NCBI RefSeq assembly: GCF_918698245.1
Contig: NZ_CAKKMS010000004.1
Location: forward strand, 744,001-808,000
Length of the DNA: 64,000 nucleotides
Direction of reading: 5' to 3'
DNA from: Pedobacter sp. Bi126
GTDB taxonomy: Bacteria; Bacteroidota; Bacteroidia; Sphingobacteriales; Sphingobacteriaceae
Part shown: piece by piece, positions 26,041 to 33,845 of the stretch
Numbering within the stretch: the first letter of the stretch is position 1
Layout: every line of letters begins with the position of its first letter
The notes under the pieces: generated by a model
Told to the model about the DNA's origin: nothing
Seen by the model: the letters and a program-made list of their open reading frames with translations, nothing else
Database searches by the model: none
Program-made: the position numbers and the translations under genes

Positions 26041-26631
26041 CTATTCTTTAATTTTAAACCCAATTCTTTGTCTGTCGTTCCATTTTAATTGAGCAACTTT
26101 CTCGTCTATTAAATTTTCCATTGCATCATACAGCTCGTTGAGCTGAACATCATGTTCACCAATCCGTTCTTTAATTTCTATCAATTGTTCGTTAAGGTTG
26201 CTTTGCTTCAGCAAAATTTTACGAACATCAACAAAGGCTCTCATAATGGCAATGTTCATATTAATCGCCTTATCACTTTTCAAAACACCACTCAGCATGG
26301 CTACCCCTTGCTCAGTAAAAGCGTAGGGCAATTTTCGAGTACCTCCCCAACTTGAAGTCACAAATTGTGACTTCAAGTTGGTTCCGCCTTTCATCACAAT
26401 TTGTGATGATCTACCTTGACTACTTGCATCAATCTGAAGTCTTATCTCTTCAAACTCAGCAGAAGTTAACTGAAACATAAAATCTTCAGGAAAACGCTTT
26501 ATGTTACGTTTTACCGCCTGATTCAGTGCCTTCGTTTCAACTTCATAAAGCGATGCCAAATCGAAATCCAGCATTACTCTTTCTCCCCGGATTTCATAAA
26601 TCCTATTCTGAATACTTTTAATTATTTGCAT
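26041..26631 (-). CDS. ORF6N-domain (KilA-N-like) protein
   Basis: A 196-residue protein with an N-terminal ORF6N domain (IYEIRGERVMLDFDLASLYEVETKALNQAVKRN, FPEDFMFQLTSAEF, LPYAFTEQGVAMLSGVLKS) and a helical C-terminus. ORF6N domains occur in phage and plasmid proteins and are thought to bind DNA. Here the gene sits between ilvD and ilvB, with only 21 bases to ilvB. A stretch before LPYAF (about residues 66-98) contains a near-duplicated SQ(I/F)V segment and is encoded by two palindromes (26349-26408). Its role in this cluster is unknown; it may be a mobile-origin passenger. Confidence 0.85.
   Translation of the reverse strand: MQIIKSIQNRIYEIRGERVMLDFDLASLYEVETKALNQAVKRNIKRFPEDFMFQLTSAEFEEIRLQIDASSQGRSSQIVMKGGTNLKSQFVTSSWGGTRKLPYAFTEQGVAMLSGVLKSDKAINMNIAIMRAFVDVRKILLKQSNLNEQLIEIKERIGEHDVQLNELYDAMENLIDEKVAQLKWNDRQRIGFKIKE
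26349..26408. repeat. Two related palindromes inside the ORF6N gene
   Basis: 26349-26379 is a perfect 31-base palindrome with arms AACTTGAAGTCACAA and TTGTGACTTCAAGTT around one base. 26392-26408 is a second perfect palindrome, CATCACAA and TTGTGATG around one base. Both share the core TCACAAnTTGTGA. Confidence 0.85.
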
Positions 26632-26679
26632 AATCTATTTTATTAGTAATCAATTAATCTGGGGGATGATTTTTTGATT

Positions 26680-28362
26680 TTAGTATTCGTCAGTTACGCA
26701 ACCACTAGCTGCGTCTGAAACGGTTTTAGCATATTTATATAAAACACCTTTTGTTACTTTTAATGCTGGTTGTACATAGTTTTTTCTACGCTCGGCAATC
26801 ACTTCTTCGCTAACTTGCAGGCTAATGATGTTGTTTACCGCATCGATCAAAATCCGGTCTTCATCTTCTACCAAGCCTATTAAGCCACCTTTGTAAGATT
26901 CAGGTGTAATGTGACCAACCACAAATCCATGCGTACCACCAGAGAAACGTCCGTCGGTAATTAAAGCCACTGATTTGCCTAAACCAGCACCAATAATTGC
27001 TGAGGTTGGTTTTAACATTTCTGGCATACCTGGCGCACCTACCGGACCAGAATTTTTAATTACGATTACATCGCCAGGTTGAACACGTCCGCTAGAAATT
27101 CCGGCAATTAAATCGTGTTCGCCGTCGAATACACGTGCAGGGCCTTCAAATTTCTCACCTTCTTTTCCACTTATTTTTGCAACAGAACCTTTTTCAGCCA
27201 GGTTTCCGTAAAGAATCTGTAGGTGACCAGTGGCTTTAATCGGCTCACTTAGTTTCTGGATGATTTTTTGATCATAATCCATGATCGATTTTACATCGGC
27301 TAAATTCTCAGCCATGGTTTTTCCGGTAACAGTTAAACAATCGCCATGTAATAAACCCTCGTTTAATAAATATTTCAATACTGCCGGGATACCTCCATAT
27401 TGATGTAAATCCTGCATTAAGTATTTTCCACTAGGTTTGAAATCGGCAAGTACGGGTGTTACATCACTCATGCGCTGGAAATCATCTTGGGAGATTTCGA
27501 TACCGATAGCTTTACCCATTGCAATAAAATGTAATACTGCATTCGTACTGCCACCTAAAATAATAATTGAACGAATGGCATTTTCGAATGCTTTTCTCGT
27601 CATGATATCTGATGGTTTGATATCTTTCTCTAATAAAATTTTGATGTATTTACCTGCATCTAAACATTCTTGTTTTTTCTCCTCGCTGATTGCTGGATTC
27701 GAAGATGAATAAGGCAAACTCATACCTAAAGCCTCAATTGCTGATGCCATTGTGTTTGCAGTATACATCCCTCCACAAGCACCTGCACCAGGGCAGGTAT
27801 GTTTTATGATGCCCTGATAGTCTTCTTCAGAAAGGTTACCACATATTTTCTGCCCCAGCGCTTCGAAAGCTGAAACAATGTTCAATTCTTCGCCTTTGTA
27901 ATGGCCAGGCGCAATCGTACCACCATAAACCATAATTGAAGGGCGATCTAAACGTGCCATGGCCATAATCGCGCCAGGCATGTTTTTATCACAGCCAGGG
28001 ATAGAGATAATTCCATCGTAATATTGGCCACCACAAATGGTTTCGATACTATCAGCAATTACATCACGGCTTACCAACGAATAACGCATTCCATCAGTAC
28101 CGTTGCTCATCCCATCACTTACACCAATGGTATTAAAAACCAAGCCGACTAAATCATTTTTCCAGACCCCAGCTTTGACGTCTTTTGCAAGATCGTTAAG
28201 GTGCATATTGCAGGTGTTACCATCGTAACCCATACTTGCAATACCGACCTGCGCTTTAGCCATATCAGCATCAGTTAATCCGATTCCATAAAGCATAGCT
28301 TGCGCTGCCGGTTGTGTAGGGTCTTGTGTAAATGTTTTACTGTACTTGTTTAATTCGCTCAT
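26680..28362 (-). CDS. ilvD: Dihydroxy-acid dehydratase
   Basis: IlvD dehydrates 2,3-dihydroxy acids to the 2-oxo acids of valine and isoleucine, using an iron-sulfur cluster. The 560-residue chain has ISIPGCDKNMPGAIMAM, HTCPGAGACGGMYTANTMAS and the C-terminal LITDGRFSGGTHGFVVGH motif. It is the first structural gene after a leader peptide and terminator (28411-28543), so its transcription, and probably that of the whole downstream ilv-leu run, appears to be attenuation-controlled. Confidence 0.95.
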   Translation of the reverse strand: MSELNKYSKTFTQDPTQPAAQAMLYGIGLTDADMAKAQVGIASMGYDGNTCNMHLNDLAKDVKAGVWKNDLVGLVFNTIGVSDGMSNGTDGMRYSLVSRDVIADSIETICGGQYYDGIISIPGCDKNMPGAIMAMARLDRPSIMVYGGTIAPGHYKGEELNIVSAFEALGQKICGNLSEEDYQGIIKHTCPGAGACGGMYTANTMASAIEALGMSLPYSSSNPAISEEKKQECLDAGKYIKILLEKDIKPSDIMTRKAFENAIRSIIILGGSTNAVLHFIAMGKAIGIEISQDDFQRMSDVTPVLADFKPSGKYLMQDLHQYGGIPAVLKYLLNEGLLHGDCLTVTGKTMAENLADVKSIMDYDQKIIQKLSEPIKATGHLQILYGNLAEKGSVAKISGKEGEKFEGPARVFDGEHDLIAGISSGRVQPGDVIVIKNSGPVGAPGMPEMLKPTSAIIGAGLGKSVALITDGRFSGGTHGFVVGHITPESYKGGLIGLVEDEDRILIDAVNNIISLQVSEEVIAERRKNYVQPALKVTKGVLYKYAKTVSDAASGCVTDEY

Positions 28363-28410
28363 TGTTTAAATTGTATGTATTCTGTTGTATTTCAATTATT
28401 TCTTTTTGAG

Positions 28411-28488
28411 GCAAAAAAAAACCGCCTCTTGTGGGAGGCGGTTTCGATATGGTATATTTTTAATATTATACGCAACGATTTCCACCTC
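28411..28488 (-). promoter_or_regulatory. ilvD attenuator: terminator and competing antiterminator
   Basis: On the minus strand, AAACCGCCTC (28444-28435) pairs with GAGGCGGTTT (28428-28419) around a CCACAA loop and is followed by about nine T residues: an intrinsic terminator just before ilvD. Upstream, GAGGTGG (28488-28482), lying in codons 19-21 of the leader ORF, can pair over seven positions (one G-U) with CCGCCTC (28441-28435), the 5' arm of the terminator. A ribosome stalled at the Ile/Leu/Val codons would leave GAGGTGG free and block the terminator; one reaching the stop codon would cover it. Confidence 0.85.
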
Positions 28489-28543
28489 TCTTTTGAGAAA
28501 TGACAATAATTAGGTTGCTAATAATGTTTGTGTTTATATTCAT
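28466..28543 (-). CDS. ilvD leader peptide (25 residues)
   Basis: A short ORF from ATG 28543 to TAA 28466. Residues 2-16 read NINTNIISNLIIVIS: the peptide has six Ile, one Leu, two Val and one Thr in 25 residues, the regulatory amino acids of this pathway. It ends QKRGGNRCV. It starts about 9 bases after the predicted transcription start and ends 22 bases before the terminator stem. The peptide itself probably has no function beyond ribosome positioning. Confidence 0.85.
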   Translation of the reverse strand: MNINTNIISNLIIVISQKRGGNRCV

Positions 28544-28558
28544 GTCTTTGATGAATCA

Positions 28559-28566
28559 CAAACATA
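28559..28566 (-). promoter_or_regulatory. Putative ilvD operon promoter, -7 box
   Basis: On the minus strand TATGTTTG matches the Bacteroidota TAnnTTTG consensus exactly. It lies 15 bases before the leader ATG, giving a very short leader 5' end, as expected for an attenuator. A -33 TTG at the right distance is not clear. Confidence 0.6.
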
Positions 28567-28600
28567 CTAACTATTTAAAAAAGTAAAGAACTATTTAATC

Positions 28601-29182
28601 TTATTTATTTTTTACTCCGATCACGATTCCTGTTGCCCAAACCTGCTTGGTTAAGTGCAGATCATCACGGGATTCTAAATCTTTGATCAATTTTATAGCC
28701 TTATCCTGGTGGCCATCAGGCCAATTCGATTGTGGCAACATATCATCGATGATGTAAAGTCCGCCGGTATTAAGCATAGATATCGCCTCATCTAAAAGCA
28801 AATATTTTCCATGCCAGGTATCAGCAAAAATATAATCGAACTTTTTGTCTTTATTCTTTTCAATCCATTCCGCACCATCGGTATCAACTAATGTTAAGCG
28901 TTCATCCTCACCAAGAAAAGTTTTGGCAATCGCTAAAAATTTAGCGTCGTTATCTATCGAGGTAAGTTTACTATTTTGATCTAAACCATCTAATATCCAG
29001 GAAGTAGATAAACCTGTTCCTGTTCCAAGTTCCAGAAATTTACCTGAAGGCTTGGTAGAAGCAAGTGTTCTGAGCAAAGAGCAGGTCAGCACATCAGATG
29101 CCATGTCAAATCCTGATGCTTTTGTTGCACCATTAATTTGCTGGTAGGCCTTCGGGAAGTGTTGATTGATTTCTTCAGTCAT
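28601..29182 (-). CDS. Class I SAM-dependent O-methyltransferase
   Basis: A 193-residue methyltransferase with SAM motif I FLELGTGTGLSTSWIL, acidic loop LTSIDND, and FDYIFADTWHGKYLLLDEAISML followed by GGLYIIDDM, resembling the catechol O-methyltransferase-like family. It lies 70 bases after ilvE on the same strand and may be read from the ilvE promoter; the ilvD promoter lies just beyond its stop. Substrate unknown. Confidence 0.82.
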   Translation of the reverse strand: MTEEINQHFPKAYQQINGATKASGFDMASDVLTCSLLRTLASTKPSGKFLELGTGTGLSTSWILDGLDQNSKLTSIDNDAKFLAIAKTFLGEDERLTLVDTDGAEWIEKNKDKKFDYIFADTWHGKYLLLDEAISMLNTGGLYIIDDMLPQSNWPDGHQDKAIKLIKDLESRDDLHLTKQVWATGIVIGVKNK

Positions 29183-29252
29183 CTGTTTTTACTGCTTGGA
29201 TGCTTCTTTTTACTTAATGTTTAGGTTATTTTATTGATTTTTCGACTTTGGA

Positions 29253-30143
29253 CTATATAATCACTTCGTAATTCACTTTTTCCAGTACCAGGTTTTTATA
29301 AGCTCGCTGTATGGTATAACCGAGAGATTCTCTCCACAACGGGCGATATACAATATCATCAATTGATGCTATACCTGCTATCTCGGTTGCTGTTCCACAT
29401 AAGAAAGCGTTGTCGGCATTTTTTAAATCTTCTGTAGTTAATTTTTTCTCAATGCATTCTATATCGAGAACGGTGCAAAGTTCTTTTACGGTTGCACGTG
29501 TAATTCCTGGTAAAATATTTCCTAAAGATGGTGTAAACAGTTTTCCGTCTTTTTCAAGAAAGATGTTTGCTCCAGATGCCTCGGCAACAAAACCGTGCAT
29601 ATCCAAAAGCAAAGCCTCGTCATAGCCTTTAATATTTGCCGCAGTAGTAGCTAAAATAGAATTAACATAGTTTCCACTCAATTTCGCCTCCATTGGAATG
29701 GATTTTGGGTTTGGCCTTTCATAATCAGAAACCGTTAATTTTAACAATTTGTTGCCAGAATATGCATCCCATTCCCAGGCACAGATTAAGATCGAAACCC
29801 CACTCGGCTCGTTTAATTTCATGTTCGGGTGGCAAAATACCAAGGGACGGATATAAGCATCTTTCAGTTTATTCAACTGAAGTAATTTATAGGTTGCTGC
29901 AATTAATTCCTGTTTATCCCATGGGAAAGGAATGTTTGCCAACTGGCAAGAACACTCTAAGCGATTGAAATGGGCCGCGGCTTTGAATATGCGGTTGCCG
30001 TTGTGTGTTTTATAGGCTCTAATACCCTCGAAAGCAGCATAGCCGTAGTGTAGCGACTGCCCGTAAAGGTCAGTACTGCTATTTACAGCTTTTTCGAACT
30101 GTCCATCAAGGTAAATAATCGTATTAGAATTATAGTATTTCAT
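29253..30143 (-). CDS. ilvE: Branched-chain amino acid aminotransferase
   Basis: IlvE makes the final transamination to valine, leucine and isoleucine. The 296-residue fold-type IV PLP enzyme has the lysine segment EAKLSGNYVNSILAT (Lys154), GYDEALLLDMHGFVAEASGANIF and ILPGITRATV. It has its own leader peptide and terminator upstream (30262-30455), separate from those of ilvD. Confidence 0.94.
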   Translation of the reverse strand: MKYYNSNTIIYLDGQFEKAVNSSTDLYGQSLHYGYAAFEGIRAYKTHNGNRIFKAAAHFNRLECSCQLANIPFPWDKQELIAATYKLLQLNKLKDAYIRPLVFCHPNMKLNEPSGVSILICAWEWDAYSGNKLLKLTVSDYERPNPKSIPMEAKLSGNYVNSILATTAANIKGYDEALLLDMHGFVAEASGANIFLEKDGKLFTPSLGNILPGITRATVKELCTVLDIECIEKKLTTEDLKNADNAFLCGTATEIAGIASIDDIVYRPLWRESLGYTIQRAYKNLVLEKVNYEVII

Positions 30144-30261
30144 CTGTTTATTCTTGTTGTTTTTTAACCGTCAGATGGAGCTTACCACAATAAATAAGCA
30201 TTCCATTTTTTATTTTGACTATTTATTATGGACGGTTCATAATACTGTCTTTTTGTTATTT

Positions 30262-30334
30262 AAAAAAAGCGTCCCGTTTGTATCGGGACGCTTTAGGTGT
30301 ATTTAGTTTTTTAAAATCTATTTAAACTGCGTCC
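30262..30334 (-). promoter_or_regulatory. ilvE attenuator: terminator and competing antiterminator
   Basis: On the minus strand AAAGCGTCCCG (30294-30284) pairs perfectly with CGGGACGCTTT (30276-30266) around a 7-base loop, followed by T residues: a strong intrinsic terminator 120 bases before ilvE. GGACGC (30334-30329), in the last codons of the leader ORF, can pair with GCGTCC in the 5' arm of the terminator. The layout mirrors the ilvD attenuator. Confidence 0.8.
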
Positions 30335-30455
30335 GCTTATTACCCCATAAAATGTTTAGGAGTAGGAGGTTAAGTAAAATGACAGGTAACAACACTACAT
30401 TACCAGCTGCTTTTGCAGGAGTAGTGGTAGAAAATATGTTGTTCTGAATAGTCAT
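30318..30455 (-). CDS. ilvE leader peptide (45 residues)
   Basis: From ATG 30455 the ORF encodes 45 residues including the run VVLLPVILLNLLLLNIL (residues 19-35), 14 of 17 being Val, Leu or Ile, and ends GNKRTQFK. The terminator starts 23 bases after its stop codon. A longer reading from 30509 exists but crosses the probable promoter (TTG and TAAATTGG near 30490-30510). The run could also form a membrane helix, but the position before a terminator and ilvE favours a leader peptide. Confidence 0.82.
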   Translation of the reverse strand: MTIQNNIFSTTTPAKAAGNVVLLPVILLNLLLLNILWGNKRTQFK

Positions 30456-30844
30456 TGTTATCTTATTGTTTATAAAAACCAATTTAGTTTTTGGTTCATT
30501 AATATGCAAGAGAAATCAGAAAAAAGTTAAATAAGAATATTATTCCGAAAATATATTAATAATCAGAATATTGTTCTTAAATAGAGTTGGATTAGTTATT
30601 TAATGCCGATAGCCGTAGACCAAATATCAAAACGGTATACAGTCTGTTTGTTATGCTTGCATTATAAATTTTCTATTTTTCTGCCTAAAACGAGTTAAAG
30701 GCTGTATGAAATTTAAAAATCAGGTCAGATTTTGATGTTAAAATGCGAAGAATTATTAGTGTTTTTTTGTGGATATTAAAGTATTATTAAACTTGCTTGA
30801 TTGCTATTGTAAAGTGGTGTAATTTAATATTAGAAACTATTCTT

Positions 30845-31798
30845 ATGAAAACAATTTATATCTTTTTTGTTGTTTTAATCGTATTATTTAGTGGTTGTTC
30901 CCCGTCAGATTCAACCTCACATCTCAAAATGGGGAACCAGACCATTTTAACTTCTGATACAGTAAGGTTATCTGTTAAGGTAGCAGGCAAAGGACCTGTT
31001 TGTATCTACTTGCATGGAGGCCCTGGTCAGGACTTTCTTTCCTTTGAAAAAATGGGTGGAGCAAATCTGGAGAAATGTTTAACAATGGTTTATCTGGATC
31101 AAAGAGGATCTGGTCATTCGCAAAATGCAAAGAATTATAGTTTAAACCGGATTGTTCGAGATGTTGAAGAACTGCGGTTGAAATTGGGCGTAGAAAAAGT
31201 GTACTTACTTAGTCATTCATTTGGTGGTATTCTGGCCATTAACTATGCCTTGAAGTATCCAGAACATTTATCGGGCATCATCATGGCGAATACAATAGCC
31301 CACTTCATGAATCCAAATCAGATTAAGGAACAAATTGAATATGGATATCGGTTACTAAAAAAGGATACCACTATAAATGAAACAGATTTTAAAAAATTAA
31401 TGAATGGAGCGGCGCTGGTTAGAAAAAAGTTAAGCACGGTGCATCTTGGATATAAATATATTGTCAATGATGTAAATACCGTTATCAAAATGGACAGCAT
31501 CGAAAATTCCTATAAACGCACATCAGATTTCGGAATGACACTTTTTATGCCTTTAATGGATAGCACAAAGGTGCAGAAGTATCCAGAATATTTTAAAGAT
31601 TATGCGTTACTTACCAGTGAAATTAAAATACCTGCCTTGATTATAACGGGTAAAGATGATCACGCTGTTGGACGGGACTATTACAAAAATTATAAGTTTA
31701 AAAACCAAAAGGTAGTACAGTTAAACGGCTCGCACATGCTTTATTATGAAAACAATAAAGAATTTACGGCAACAGTTTGTGATTTTGCTAAACAATAA
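30845..31798 (+). CDS. Lipoprotein alpha/beta hydrolase
   Basis: A 317-residue protein with a lipoprotein signal (FFVVLIVLFSGCSPS) and an alpha/beta hydrolase domain similar to proline iminopeptidases: oxyanion motif YLHGGPGQDF, nucleophile serine in LLSHSFGGILA, acid in ITGKDDHAVG and catalytic histidine in LNGSHMLYYE. I chose ATG 30845, which directly begins the signal peptide, over an upstream ATG at 30797. The substrate could be a peptide or an ester. The 30510-30844 stretch before it is AT-rich with no gene visible. Confidence 0.82.
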   Translation: MKTIYIFFVVLIVLFSGCSPSDSTSHLKMGNQTILTSDTVRLSVKVAGKGPVCIYLHGGPGQDFLSFEKMGGANLEKCLTMVYLDQRGSGHSQNAKNYSLNRIVRDVEELRLKLGVEKVYLLSHSFGGILAINYALKYPEHLSGIIMANTIAHFMNPNQIKEQIEYGYRLLKKDTTINETDFKKLMNGAALVRKKLSTVHLGYKYIVNDVNTVIKMDSIENSYKRTSDFGMTLFMPLMDSTKVQKYPEYFKDYALLTSEIKIPALIITGKDDHAVGRDYYKNYKFKNQKVVQLNGSHMLYYENNKEFTATVCDFAKQ

Positions 31799-31806
31799 TA
31801 TAAAAC

Positions 31807-31845
31807 AAAAAGCCTCCCTGATTTTAAATCGGGAGGCTTTTTAAA
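31807..31845. terminator. Bidirectional terminator between convergent genes
   Basis: AAAAAGCCTCCC and GGGAGGCTTTTT form a perfect 12-bp stem with a 12-base loop, with A and T runs on both sides. It serves the hydrolase gene and atpC. Confidence 0.85.
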
Positions 31846-31862
31846 TGAGTTAATTATTTTGC

Positions 31863-32108
31863 TTAAGCGACGCCTTCGGCTAAAACCACAATTTTGTTGT
31901 GAATAGCTTCTACTACACCGCCTTTAATAAAAAAGCGCTGCTCATCAGCTTTGTTTGCTTTTATAATAACTTCTCCATCTTCTAAAGTAGAGATGATAGG
32001 GGCATGGTCTTTTAAAATCTGGAAAGAGCCTAAAGTACCAGGCACCGTAACTGCTGTTACTTCACCTTCGAAAACTTTTTTATCTGGAGTTAATATTTCT
32101 AAATTCAT
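31863..32108 (-). CDS. atpC: ATP synthase F1 epsilon subunit, short form
   Basis: The 81-residue chain corresponds to the N-terminal beta-sandwich domain of the epsilon subunit (MNLEILTPDKKVFEGEVTAVTVPGTLGSFQILKDHAPIISTL), lacking the C-terminal helical hairpin present in the 130-residue enteric form. Without the helices the usual inhibitory action of epsilon may be absent. It follows atpD by 73 bases. Confidence 0.93.
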   Translation of the reverse strand: MNLEILTPDKKVFEGEVTAVTVPGTLGSFQILKDHAPIISTLEDGEVIIKANKADEQRFFIKGGVVEAIHNKIVVLAEGVA

Positions 32109-32181
32109 GTTTTTTTTGTTTAGCGTAGAGCGTAAGGCGTGGGGCGTTTACACGCTTGTCGCCTTACGCTTGTCGCGTTTC

Positions 32182-33684
32182 TTAGTTCGCTTCTGCTAAT
32201 AATTTTTTACCTTTTTCGATCGCATCTTCAATGCTACCAACCAAGTTAAATGCAGCTTCTGGATACTCATCAACTTCACCATCCATGATCATGTTAAATC
32301 CTTTGATGGTATCTTTAATGTCAACCAATACACCTTTTAAGCCAGTAAATTGCTCAGCTACGTGGAAAGGTTGAGATAAGAAACGCTGAACACGACGTGC
32401 TCTTGATACAACTAATTTATCTTCTTCAGACAATTCGTCCATACCTAAGATCGCGATGATATCTTGTAATTCTTTGTAACGTTGTAAAGTTTCTTTAACA
32501 CGTTGTGCAGTGTTATAGTGCTCGTCACCTAAAACAGCAGGAGAAAGGATACGTGAAGTAGAATCCAATGGATCTACCGCAGGATAAATACCTAGCTCAG
32601 CAATTTTACGCGAAAGTACTGTAGTAGCATCTAAGTGGGCAAAAGTTGTTGCCGGAGCCGGGTCAGTTAAATCATCCGCTGGTACGTATACCGCTTGTAC
32701 TGATGTAATTGATCCACGTTTTGTTGAAGTAATACGCTCTTGCATTAAACCCATCTCAGTTGCCAATGTTGGTTGGTAACCTACAGCTGATGGCATACGA
32801 CCTAATAAAGCCGATACCTCAGAACCTGCCTGCGTAAAACGGAAGATGTTATCAACGAAGAAAAGGATGTCTTTTCCAGCGCCTTCGCCATCTCCATCAC
32901 GGAAATATTCTGCAACTGTTAATCCTGATAATGCTACACGTGCACGTGCACCAGGAGGCTCGTTCATTTGTCCGAAAACCAATGTTGCTTTAGATTCTTT
33001 TAATTTTTCAGTATCAACAGCTTTCAAATCCCATCCACCTTTTTCCATTGAGTGTAAGAATTCGTCACCATAGTTGATAACGCCTGACTCAATAAACTCA
33101 CGAAGTAAATCGTTACCCTCACGAGTACGCTCACCAACACCTGCGAATACTGACAAACCAGCATAAGCTTTAGCGATGTTGTTTACCAACTCCATAATTA
33201 ATACCGTTTTACCTACACCAGCACCACCGAATAAACCGATTTTACCACCTTTTGCATATGGCTCTAATAAATCGATAACTTTAATACCTGTAAAAAGTAC
33301 CTCAGTTTCAGTTGATAAATCTTCAAACTTAGGAGGAGTAGCATGGATAGGACGACCATCAGTTTTATCAACTGTGTTGATACCGTCAATCGCTTCACCA
33401 ACTACATTAAATAAACGACCTTTAATTTGGTCGCCAACTGGCATTTTAATTGCAGCACCAGTGTCAACTACGTCCATTCCACGAACTAAACCGTCTGTAG
33501 AGTCCATCGAGATTGCGCGTACACGATCTTCACCTAAGTGCTGTTGAACTTCTAAAACAATTTTTTGTCCATTTTCTTTCGTTATCTCTAACGCATCAAA
33601 AATTTTAGGTAGATGGGCATCATTAGCAAAGCTAACGTCAACCACAGGGCCGATAATTTGTGCTATTTTTCCTAAGTTAGGCAT
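32182..33684 (-). CDS. atpD: ATP synthase F1 beta subunit
   Basis: The catalytic beta subunit of F1. The 500-residue chain starts MPNLGKIAQIIGPVVDVSF, with Walker A GLFGGAGVGKTVLI, the GERTREGNDL segment and ALSGLTVAEYFRDG. I chose ATG 33684; ten extra codons upstream are unlike the family. Only atpD-atpC are here; the other subunits must be elsewhere, as is common in Bacteroidota. Confidence 0.97.
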   Translation of the reverse strand: MPNLGKIAQIIGPVVDVSFANDAHLPKIFDALEITKENGQKIVLEVQQHLGEDRVRAISMDSTDGLVRGMDVVDTGAAIKMPVGDQIKGRLFNVVGEAIDGINTVDKTDGRPIHATPPKFEDLSTETEVLFTGIKVIDLLEPYAKGGKIGLFGGAGVGKTVLIMELVNNIAKAYAGLSVFAGVGERTREGNDLLREFIESGVINYGDEFLHSMEKGGWDLKAVDTEKLKESKATLVFGQMNEPPGARARVALSGLTVAEYFRDGDGEGAGKDILFFVDNIFRFTQAGSEVSALLGRMPSAVGYQPTLATEMGLMQERITSTKRGSITSVQAVYVPADDLTDPAPATTFAHLDATTVLSRKIAELGIYPAVDPLDSTSRILSPAVLGDEHYNTAQRVKETLQRYKELQDIIAILGMDELSEEDKLVVSRARRVQRFLSQPFHVAEQFTGLKGVLVDIKDTIKGFNMIMDGEVDEYPEAAFNLVGSIEDAIEKGKKLLAEAN

Positions 33685-33752
33685 ATCTGTTGTGAGTAAA
33701 TTTATTACAGTCAATGAATTAAAGCTGTTTAAAGGGGCTCCAATTCGGTTGG

Positions 33753-33760
33753 CAAAGTTA
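33753..33760 (-). promoter_or_regulatory. Putative atpDC promoter, -7 box
   Basis: On the minus strand TAACTTTG matches TAnnTTTG, about 70 bases before the atpD start, in the divergent gap with the reductase gene at 33846. A -33 TTG is not clear. Confidence 0.5.
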
Positions 33761-33845
33761 AGTTTTTCTTACTTAATTTTAAATATATATTATAAATTTT
33801 TTCAACATGGTTTTTATAGATAATTTAGAGCCATAAATAAGGCAT

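Noticed and set aside
30456..30509. Longer form of the ilvE leader ORF
   Set aside because: It would start upstream of or within the likely promoter; the internal ATG at 30455 fits a leader peptide better.
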